Positions 1 to 5,864 of a stretch of 7,233 bases of DNA are shown here, piece after piece. Location: positions 1 to 7,233 of the forward strand of contig JAFRWH010000142.1 in assembly GCA_017438085.1 (NCBI GenBank). The letters are read 5' to 3'. A program made the translations under genes and the position numbers. The DNA is from Bacillota bacterium. GTDB lineage: Bacteria > Bacillota_A > Clostridia > Peptostreptococcales > Anaerovoracaceae. The notes below the pieces were generated by a model. The model saw only the letters and a list, made by a program, of their open reading frames with translations. It searched no databases and was not told where the DNA came from. Numbering within the stretch: the stretch's first letter is position 1; each line of letters begins with the position of its first letter.

Positions 1-40
1 ATGTGTGCAGGTCTTGCACGCTTAAAAGATGTTCCTTCAT
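1..40 (-). CDS. Start of a probable oligopeptide/dipeptide ABC transporter ATP-binding protein (partial)
   Basis: Reading leftward from an ATG at base 40 gives 13 codons, MKEHLLSVQDLHT, before the window ends. The pattern of a short polar start, then LL-x-V-x-DL-x-T, is how OppD/DppD-type ATPases commonly begin, just before the first beta strand of the nucleotide-binding domain. A GGTGAG sequence (bases 50 to 45) sits 4 bases upstream of the ATG and is a plausible ribosome binding site. It contains the TGA stop of the MATE gene, so the two could be translationally coupled. No Walker motif is visible because the gene is cut off. In ordinary opp/dpp operons this gene follows a permease gene (oppC/dppC), not a MATE transporter, so the context is odd. 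The call rests on 13 residues only. Confidence 0.4.
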   Translation of the reverse strand, partial: MKEHLLSVQDLHT

Positions 41-45
41 AACTC

Positions 46-1164
46 TCACCAGATAACCTCCGAATCGTTCGTGAATATGTCGAGTATAAAAGGAGCGCCG
101 ACGAAAAGCACTATAGTTGCGCAGGTACTTACAATAGCAGCGTACTTAAGACACTTAGTCGAAAGCATCATTGCTCTGTCATGATCGCCTGCGCCAAGCC
201 ACTGAGCAACTATGGTTGATGCCGCCATACCAAAGCCCATAACAGACATGTAGCAGATGGATTCAGCGGTGTTTGCAAGGCTGTGAGCCGCAACCACCTG
301 ATTGGAGATCCCAGCCAGCAGTCTGCTGCACATCATCATGCCGAAGCTTGTGACGCTGCGCTCAAGAGCAACTGGGATGCCCATGCTGAAGATCAGCTTG
401 TACAAATTAAAGTTGGGCTTCTCCATTCCTTTGAAGCTGAACTGAACGATGTTATGGGGGCTGAATATCCTCGTAACGCTGATGCTGCAGGCGATCAGAT
501 TTGCAAGAGATGTAGCCATTGCTGCGCCTGCAACGCCCTTTCCGAGGCCGAACATGGTGAAGCTCAGTCCGAATACGGTGATCTGCCTTGTCGGGAAAAT
601 GAAGATGAAGTTCATGATAGCATTGCTGATATTAGAGCTCAGATTTGCTATCATAGGTGTCCTCGTGTCGCCCTGTCCTCTTAGGAACTGGCTGCAAAGT
701 ATATTTATCACGAGGAAAATTCTCGAATATCCGAACCAGCGGATGTACTGACCTGAGGTTTCCCAGATATCGGGCTTAGCATTCATCCAGCGCGGCAGAT
801 TCCCCGGGAATACTACAACAAAGAGGAAGGTCATCAGACCTCCGACCACAAGCGCATAGTAAATGGACTGCTGCATTACTCTCAGCGCATCATTCTTGCG
901 GCCTTCTCCTATCATTCGGGAGAAAGTGATACCGAATCCGGATGCAAGGCCCATCATGATGCCGACAGTCATTCCAACTATAGGCGAGCTTACTGCAACG
1001 GAAGCAGTGGCATAGACGCCCAGTGAGCCTACCATTGCGGTATCGACGTAGTTTACGAGTATGCTCATGAATTCTTCAATGATGGTTGGCCAGACCAGCA
1101 TGAAGATGAGCCTCCTGGGCTCCAGATTAGGATCCAGGATGTTTACAGGCTTTCTTTTTAACAA
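46..1164 (-). CDS. MATE-family multidrug/Na+ antiporter, C-terminally truncated
   Basis: This integral membrane protein belongs to the MATE family, which exports drugs or metabolites in exchange for Na+ or H+. The 372 residues include the family-typical first helix with PTIIEEFM and VDTAMVGSLG (about residues 26 to 50), then the RMIGEGR loop (about 83 to 89), LRGQGDTRTP (about 161 to 170) and the second-half equivalents GIPVALE (about 262 to 268) and VAQWLGAGD (about 320 to 328). About ten hydrophobic segments can be seen. MATE proteins are normally about 440 to 460 residues with twelve helices. This one stops (TGG TGA) just after IFTND, the loop that usually leads into helix 11, so about 70 to 80 residues and two helices are missing. 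No frame downstream resumes a MATE-like sequence. The start is TTG, chosen because GGAG lies 8 bases upstream and an in-frame TAG lies just before it. It may be non-functional. Confidence 0.8.
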   Translation of the reverse strand: MLKRKPVNILDPNLEPRRLIFMLVWPTIIEEFMSILVNYVDTAMVGSLGVYATASVAVSSPIVGMTVGIMMGLASGFGITFSRMIGEGRKNDALRVMQQSIYYALVVGGLMTFLFVVVFPGNLPRWMNAKPDIWETSGQYIRWFGYSRIFLVINILCSQFLRGQGDTRTPMIANLSSNISNAIMNFIFIFPTRQITVFGLSFTMFGLGKGVAGAAMATSLANLIACSISVTRIFSPHNIVQFSFKGMEKPNFNLYKLIFSMGIPVALERSVTSFGMMMCSRLLAGISNQVVAAHSLANTAESICYMSVMGFGMAASTIVAQWLGAGDHDRAMMLSTKCLKYAAIVSTCATIVLFVGAPFILDIFTNDSEVIW

Positions 1165-1230
1165 AACAATATCTCCAGTCTAACAGTTATATTTTCAAGT
1201 CAATATTATTGCACTAATTCCTGTAAAAAG
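1165..1230 (-). promoter_or_regulatory. AT-rich intergenic gap, possible weak promoter for the MATE gene
   Basis: These 66 bases are the only sizeable gap in the window. On the minus strand they hold a TTGACT hexamer (1203 to 1198) and a TATAAC hexamer (1191 to 1186), but the two are only 6 bases apart and cannot be a -35/-10 pair. TATAAC could act as a -10 with a poor GTGCAA -35 (17-base spacing), giving a leader just long enough to carry the GGAG site. A short palindrome, CAATATTATTG, lies at 1201 to 1211. There is no convincing terminator hairpin with a T run after the recombinase stop. Promoter activity is an inference from position and weak motifs. Confidence 0.25.
1173..1176 (-). promoter_or_regulatory. 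Ribosome binding site fixing the TTG start of the MATE gene
   Basis: On the minus strand, GGAG is followed by an 8-base spacer and then TTG (bases 1164 to 1162). An in-frame stop codon lies a few codons further upstream and the next in-frame ATG is at residue 22, inside the conserved first helix, so TTG is the only sensible start. Confidence 0.7.
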
Positions 1231-2421
1231 CTATTGATTATTTTCGGTTTCCTGAGAATCGACCGCATTCATTGCGGCATTTTTATCGTATCCCTCAAGA
1301 TCTTCGCCCCACTCAAATTCCTTTATAAGCTTGCGTTTTGTATTGAGCTTGTGAGCTGCATATAACTGAGTTGTGGTTACATTATCGTGATCGAGAAGTT
1401 CCTGGACATCATAGATGGAATTGCCTCGTCCGATCAGAGATGTGGCCGCAGTGGCTCTGAGCTTGTGAGGGCTGTAACCCTTGCTGCGGCTGGTTCCCAT
1501 GGATATGGAAGTATATTTCTTGACTATCTGTCTGATCTGGCGGTCAGTAAGTCTGCTGCCCTGAAGGCTCAGAAGAAGAGCATCTTTATTTTCGTCGCTG
1601 AGTGCATCTTCCGATGGTCTCTCCAGATTCACATAGTCGCTGAAAGCCTGGGTTATGGTGTTATTGACAGGCATAAGGGATTCCTTTCCCCTCTTCCTGT
1701 AGATCTTGAACTCTCCGCGGCTGAAGTTGAAGGAGCTGATGTTCAGCTGCTGGAGCTCTGAAAGTCTGAGGCCGTAGGTTACCAGTATAAGGAGGATCAG
1801 CTTGTCTCTGTATTTTGTTTTCTCCCAGTATTCCTTTTCCTTGTCCGTAAGTCCGTCTCCGGTGCTTACGGCATCGAGCATGCGCATGACTTCATCGTCC
1901 TGAAGGGCTTTTATCTCCCGTTCGCCGGGCTTTGGCATGCGTATGGGATCGAAGCCGTCCGTTATGTTCTTCTGAACGAAGCCATCTCTGTAGAGGTATT
2001 TGAAAAACACCGAAACTGCAGACTTTTTATGGCTCAATGCGGCATTTCTGTTTTCAAAAACGATCTTGCTGTCCCCATTTTTGGAGTCGACCTTATAGCG
2101 TCTGCAGTAATCGATGAACATGTTCACATCCTGAGATGTGATCTCATCGAAATCTTCAGGCTGGAATTCCTTTATGGAGGAATACTTATCCTGAAGCGAG
2201 GTCTCTGAAAGCAGGTACCTGAAATAAAAACGTATCTCTCTCAGATATGAAAGCCTTGTCATGGGAAGATCATTATTTCTGAGATAGTTGAAATAGCCTC
2301 TCAGCCAGCTGGGAAGCTCCTGTTCTATTCGTTCGCACTCTTCGATAATCTGGTTTTCCCTTTCCACAACATTGTCGGGCTTGTCCGATTTGTTGTGGAT
2401 CCTGATACGCTCACGCGCCAT
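1231..2421 (-). CDS. Tyrosine site-specific recombinase/integrase (XerC/D-like, 396 aa)
   Basis: This protein cuts and rejoins DNA through a 3'-phosphotyrosine intermediate. Counting from the ATG at 2421, the N-terminal part (about residues 35 to 150) is a SAM-like core-binding domain with the typical KKSAVSVFFKYL stretch, and the catalytic domain follows from about 170. The full active-site set is present: Arg219 in YGLRLSEL, Lys246 in RGKES, His319 and Arg322 in HKLR, His345 in LLDH, and Tyr354 in TTTQLY. At 396 residues it is about 100 longer than XerC/XerD, with a charged N-terminal extension and 42 residues after the tyrosine. The first ATG (2427) is only 3 bases from AGGAG (2435 to 2431), whereas the second (2421) has a 9-base spacer, so I prefer the second. 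It overlaps the end of miaA by 11 bases. Its target site is unknown. It could be a chromosomal recombinase or a domesticated integrase; no phage or transposon genes are nearby. Confidence 0.88.
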   Translation of the reverse strand: MARERIRIHNKSDKPDNVVERENQIIEECERIEQELPSWLRGYFNYLRNNDLPMTRLSYLREIRFYFRYLLSETSLQDKYSSIKEFQPEDFDEITSQDVNMFIDYCRRYKVDSKNGDSKIVFENRNAALSHKKSAVSVFFKYLYRDGFVQKNITDGFDPIRMPKPGEREIKALQDDEVMRMLDAVSTGDGLTDKEKEYWEKTKYRDKLILLILVTYGLRLSELQQLNISSFNFSRGEFKIYRKRGKESLMPVNNTITQAFSDYVNLERPSEDALSDENKDALLLSLQGSRLTDRQIRQIVKKYTSISMGTSRSKGYSPHKLRATAATSLIGRGNSIYDVQELLDHDNVTTTQLYAAHKLNTKRKLIKEFEWGEDLEGYDKNAAMNAVDSQETENNQ

Positions 2422-3376
2422 AGTCATCAGCTCCTGTTTGAGGATCTTTCAATTCACTGCGGATTATTTCTATTATTGTCTGGTATGCGTCTTCGTTGAA
2501 TCCGAAGCCCTTAAGAGTGACCCAGTGCATTCCGGGGTACTGATGCCTGAGCCAGGTCAGCTGCCTTTTTGCGTAGCGGCGGCTGCTTTGTTTGATCTCA
2601 TCAGCAGCGCTTTCTGCAGGAAGGTCAAGGCTCAGGGCGTGGATGATCTCTTTATATCCTATGCCTTTCATGGCCACATCGGCTTCCGTAAAGCCCATGT
2701 CCATAAGATCCCGGACCTCCTGTTCGAGCCCTGCAGCGAAAAGCTTGTCCACCCTCAGATCTATTCTGCTGTAAAGCTCTGCTCTGTCGCGCTCGAGGCT
2801 TATAAGTATGGGACGGATCTCTGTGGATGGCTTACGCATCTTCTCAAAAGAGGCCAGATTTTCTTCACCCTTTTCAAGGCGTTCTATTGCCCTCAGGACG
2901 CGTTTTACATTGTTTTGGTGTATTTCATCGGCTGCGGCACTGTCGAGGCTTCTGAGGCGCTCCCAGAGCCTCTCAGGGCTATGTCCGGACTCCTCCCACA
3001 GCTTCTGCCTGTAAGAGTCGTCGCCTTCCGGCGCTGAAAAGTCCATGTCATATACAAGGCTGCTGATATAAAGCCCTGTCCCGCCTGACACTATTGGGAG
3101 TTTTCCGCGGGATGCGATGTCGTTAATATATGTTTTGGCCAGCTTCTGAAACTCAAAAACATTGAAAGGAGTTCTTGGATCTATTTCATCAACCAGCCAG
3201 TGACGGGCTTGCCTGCGTTCTTCAGGAGTAGGCTTTGCGCTGCCTATATCCATGTATTTGTATATCTGCATGGAATCTGCTGAAACTATCACGCCATCAA
3301 GCTCATTTGCCAGTCTGATCGCATATTCAGTTTTTCCCACGGCTGTAGGGCCGCAGATAAAGACTGTATCTGTCAT
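2411..3376 (-). CDS. miaA: tRNA dimethylallyltransferase MiaA
   Basis: MiaA transfers a dimethylallyl group from DMAPP to N6 of A37 in tRNAs reading codons that begin with U, the first step of i6A/ms2i6A formation. The 321-residue protein has the P-loop GPTAVGKT at residues 9 to 16, the catalytic-aspartate segment DSMQIYK at 34 to 40 followed by DIGSAKPT, HWLVDEIDP at 59 to 67, and GGTGLY at 98 to 103. Further on come NNVKRVLRAIE, KGIGYKEI and the C-terminal RRYAKRQLTWLRHQ block. Length is normal for the family (about 300 to 320). The reading frame extends 30 codons further upstream, but those lie inside the phosphatase gene and lack MiaA character; the ATG at 3376 directly precedes the beta strand leading to the P-loop. 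The gene begins 4 bases after the phosphatase stop with only a weak purine-rich ribosome site, suggesting coupled translation. Confidence 0.96.
   Translation of the reverse strand: MTDTVFICGPTAVGKTEYAIRLANELDGVIVSADSMQIYKYMDIGSAKPTPEERRQARHWLVDEIDPRTPFNVFEFQKLAKTYINDIASRGKLPIVSGGTGLYISSLVYDMDFSAPEGDDSYRQKLWEESGHSPERLWERLRSLDSAAADEIHQNNVKRVLRAIERLEKGEENLASFEKMRKPSTEIRPILISLERDRAELYSRIDLRVDKLFAAGLEQEVRDLMDMGFTEADVAMKGIGYKEIIHALSLDLPAESAADEIKQSSRRYAKRQLTWLRHQYPGMHWVTLKGFGFNEDAYQTIIEIIRSELKDPQTGADDYGA
2431..2435 (-). promoter_or_regulatory. Ribosome binding site of the recombinase gene, inside miaA
   Basis: On the minus strand AGGAG lies within the last codons of miaA. It is 3 bases before ATG 2427 and 9 bases before ATG 2421, which favours the second ATG. 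The arrangement implies that the recombinase is translated from the same message as miaA. Confidence 0.6.
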
Positions 3377-3380
3377 TGTT

Positions 3381-3995
3381 TTATTTCTTTTCTCTCGGCG
3401 GATTATAAAGCTCTGTGGCAGTGCCCAGGGCTCCGTCTTCAGATACCTCAGAAGAGAAAATGGCACAGTTTCCTATGAATCTGCTCCACCAGCTTCCTTC
3501 AGATTCCGGTGTGAGGTATTCGATGAGACCTTTCATGGCAATAGCATGGGTCGATACGAGTACATTTTCCTTAAGCCCGTAGCTTTTGATCTCTTCAAGG
3601 AAATCTCCGGAACGGGCTACTATGGATGCCAGAGTTTCCATACCCTCAGGAGCGGGATTATGTACGAAATCACTGAAAAACACTCTCAGATCCTCCGGTA
3701 GAGGCTGTTTGAGGTCTATGCTTTCGTAAGGACCGTAGTCCATCTCAAGCAGGCGATCATCGGGGATTATGGAAGATGCATCATCCAGTCCTGCAGCTAT
3801 CCTTGCAGTCTCCACAGCCCTTATAAGGGGGCTGGAATAGACCCTCGAAAAGCTGATGCCCCGCTCTCTGAACCACTCTGCGGCAGTTTCTGCCTGTATT
3901 ATTCCTTTGTCGTTCAAGGGAGCATTGCTTCCCCTGCCCTGCATCAGTCCCCTGCTGTTGAGCTCGGTCTGGCCGTGACGTATCAGGTAGATCAT
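3381..3995 (-). CDS. Histidine phosphatase family protein (phosphoglycerate mutase-like)
   Basis: This 204-residue protein belongs to the histidine phosphatase branch of the phosphoglycerate mutase superfamily, which uses a phospho-histidine intermediate. It starts with the signature LIRHGQTELN: the nucleophile is His7 in RHG (residues 6 to 8). Other active-site features are Arg59 in SSPLIRAVETA, the probable proton donor Glu84 in LLEMDYGPYE, and the second histidine His150 in VSTHAIAMKG. The length matches CobC/GpmB-like small phosphatases. The substrate cannot be read from the sequence: alpha-ribazole phosphate, phosphoglycerate or another phosphoester are all possible, and no cobalamin genes are nearby. 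AGGA overlapping the mutL stop lies 4 bases before the ATG, and the gene ends 4 bases before miaA, so it appears to be an embedded operon member. Confidence 0.9.
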   Translation of the reverse strand: MIYLIRHGQTELNSRGLMQGRGSNAPLNDKGIIQAETAAEWFRERGISFSRVYSSPLIRAVETARIAAGLDDASSIIPDDRLLEMDYGPYESIDLKQPLPEDLRVFFSDFVHNPAPEGMETLASIVARSGDFLEEIKSYGLKENVLVSTHAIAMKGLIEYLTPESEGSWWSRFIGNCAIFSSEVSEDGALGTATELYNPPREKK

Positions 3996-4001
3996 AGCGT
4001 C

Positions 4002-5861
4002 CTACTTTCTCAGGAAAAGTCTTTCCAGGTTGTACTGTGAATATCTTATATATGTGGGTCTTCCGTGAGGACAGTTGTATGGATTTTCGCAGCTGTCCAG
4101 CTGGCGGAAGAGATCCTCTGCTTCCACATCTGATATCCTGTCACCGCCTTTTATAGCAGCCTTGCAGGAGTTGGAGATGATCTCATCCCGCTTAAGGCTG
4201 AACTTTTCGGGGCTCATCTTTTCATCCTCGAGGAAGCTTTCAAGAAAGGCCTCCGCTTCTGACATGGACATGCAGGAAGGCACTGCCTTGACTATGAGTT
4301 CAGCTGTCCCGAAGTCTTCTATCTCATAGCCCAGTATGGAAAGAGACGGAAGAAGATCCATTGCGGCAAGCTTTGCAGCGGCGCTGAGGTGCATCACATA
4401 AGGCGCCAGCAGCATCTGGCTCTCGGGATCTCTCCTATTGAAACGTTCCCGCAGCTTTTCAAAAAGCACCCTTTCGTGCGCGGCATGCTGATCAACAATG
4501 TAGAGATAATCGTCATCCTTTGCGATTATATAAGTGTCAAAGACTGATCCGATTATCTTCAGAGCTGAGAAAAGCAGCCTGTTACCGGCTTTTTCTTCGA
4601 TTATCTGCTCCTGAACCTGGAAGCTCTGCTGCTCTTCAGTCCTTTCAGCTCTAAGATCTGCAAAAAACGGAGCATCATCAGGCTCTTCACTGACTGAGAC
4701 ATAGCTTACTCCGTGCGTATTGCTCTGGCTGGTCCCGTAAACAATGGACTGCCCCTCATCTAAATGATCAGTCGACGAAATATTTTTATCGTCAACCACT
4801 TTGCTTTCAAAGGGCTTTACTTCAGCTTCAGCAGAGTTCTCCGGAATTTTCGGTATAACATTGCTGACACCCGGATCCAGCAGAGCGCGTCTTACCGACC
4901 TTATAACAAAATCCCTGACTGTATCCTCTTCAAAAAAACGTATCTCTGTCTTGCTTGGATGGATATTCACATCCAGTTTTGACGGATCCTCCTCCAGAAA
5001 CAGAAATGCCGCAGGGTATTTACCGTCAAATACCTTGTCTCTATAGGCCTCATCCAGTGCTTTTTCTATCAGAGGACTTTTTACCAGGCGGCCGTTCACG
5101 AAGAATATCTGGTATCTTCTGTTGTTTCTGCACTCCGAAGGCGCTGAAACATAGCCGCTGAGCTTCAGATTTCCGGATGTATACTCCACGGGAATGATCT
5201 TTTTTGTGATATCCGGGCTGTAAACAGTCATTATGGCCTGTTTAAGCGAGTTATTGCCCAGTGTGGAATACAGGATAGTGCCGTTGTTTACAAGTCTGAA
5301 GCGGATGTGGGGATAAGCGATGGCCATTTTTGACACATAATCGCTGACCAGCGAGCTTTCTGCATTGTCCGGCTTCAGGAACTTCTTTCTGGCAGGGATG
5401 TTGTAGAAAAGATCTCTGACAACGATGGTCGTGCCGTCCTGGCATGCCGCATCGCTTATCTCGGCTATATCTCCGCCCTCCACAACTATTCGGCTTCCTG
5501 CGCTTTCATCTGCGGTCTTGGTGACGAGCTCGATCTTGGAAACAGCTGCGATACTGGCAAGAGCTTCGCCCCTGAAACCAAGGCTCTGTATGGCATTAAG
5601 ATCTTCGTCGGTGAAGATCTTCGAAGTGGCATAGCGCATGAAGGCCAGAGCCAGCTGGTCTTTATGTATGCCGCAGCCGTTGTCAGTGACCCTTATGTAT
5701 TCCTTGCCGCCCTTTTTTATTTCAACTATGATGCTGGAAGCTCCGGCATCTATTGAGTTTTCTATCAGTTCTTTAACGATGGAAAGAGGCCTTTCCACCA
5801 CCTCTCCCGCGGCTATCTTGTCAGCGATATCCTTCGGGAGGGCTCTTATCTTGTCGTACAT
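4002..5861 (-). CDS. mutL: DNA mismatch repair endonuclease MutL
   Basis: MutL links mismatch recognition by MutS to strand incision. The 619 residues are normal for the family. The N-terminal GHKL ATPase (about 1 to 330) shows IAAGEVVERP (17 to 25 region), catalytic Glu34 in ELIEN, DNGCGI (60 to 65), SLGFRGEALASIAAV (about 93 to 107), PARKKFLK and LDVNIHPSKTEIRF (about 297 to 309). A low-conservation acidic linker (about 335 to 430) follows. The C-terminal domain has the endonuclease motif DQHAAHERVLFE (457 to 468, matching DQHA-x2-E-x4-E), SCKAAIK (565 to 571), CPHGRP (597 to 602) and a terminal FLRK. QMLLAP (482 to 487) sits where the beta-clamp-binding motif of such proteins lies. This is the self-nicking MutL of bacteria lacking MutH. 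The ATG is 3 bases after the mutS stop with no strong ribosome site, suggesting re-initiation. Confidence 0.97.
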   Translation of the reverse strand: MYDKIRALPKDIADKIAAGEVVERPLSIVKELIENSIDAGASSIIVEIKKGGKEYIRVTDNGCGIHKDQLALAFMRYATSKIFTDEDLNAIQSLGFRGEALASIAAVSKIELVTKTADESAGSRIVVEGGDIAEISDAACQDGTTIVVRDLFYNIPARKKFLKPDNAESSLVSDYVSKMAIAYPHIRFRLVNNGTILYSTLGNNSLKQAIMTVYSPDITKKIIPVEYTSGNLKLSGYVSAPSECRNNRRYQIFFVNGRLVKSPLIEKALDEAYRDKVFDGKYPAAFLFLEEDPSKLDVNIHPSKTEIRFFEEDTVRDFVIRSVRRALLDPGVSNVIPKIPENSAEAEVKPFESKVVDDKNISSTDHLDEGQSIVYGTSQSNTHGVSYVSVSEEPDDAPFFADLRAERTEEQQSFQVQEQIIEEKAGNRLLFSALKIIGSVFDTYIIAKDDDYLYIVDQHAAHERVLFEKLRERFNRRDPESQMLLAPYVMHLSAAAKLAAMDLLPSLSILGYEIEDFGTAELIVKAVPSCMSMSEAEAFLESFLEDEKMSPEKFSLKRDEIISNSCKAAIKGGDRISDVEAEDLFRQLDSCENPYNCPHGRPTYIRYSQYNLERLFLRK

Positions 5862-5864
5862 AGT

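Noticed and set aside
283..684. Plus-strand open frame opposite the MATE gene
   Set aside because: The sequence is an antisense shadow with low-complexity Ala/Glu/His/Cys composition and no family resemblance.
1198..1203. TTGACT as a -35 box for the MATE gene
   Set aside because: No good -10 lies 16 to 18 bases downstream. The only weak partner, TAGACT at 15 bases, would place the transcription start on the ribosome binding site.
1165..1230. Possible dif or recombinase attachment site beside the recombinase gene
   Set aside because: The gap has no pair of inverted 11-base arms around a 6-base centre and no resemblance to Firmicute dif. The only palindrome, CAATATTATTG, is short and AT-rich.
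2372..3037. Long plus-strand open frame opposite miaA and the recombinase start
   Set aside because: It is antisense to well-supported genes, its translation resembles no known family, and it has no clear ribosome site. It reflects codon bias of miaA.
3377..3466. Upstream 30-codon extension of miaA
   Set aside because: It lies within the phosphatase gene in another frame, has no MiaA-like residues, and the ATG at 3376 places the P-loop at the usual distance from the N-terminus.
5251..5445. Minus-strand open frame within mutL in a second frame
   Set aside because: It is a shifted reading of the mutL coding sequence, whose own frame is intact with all motifs.
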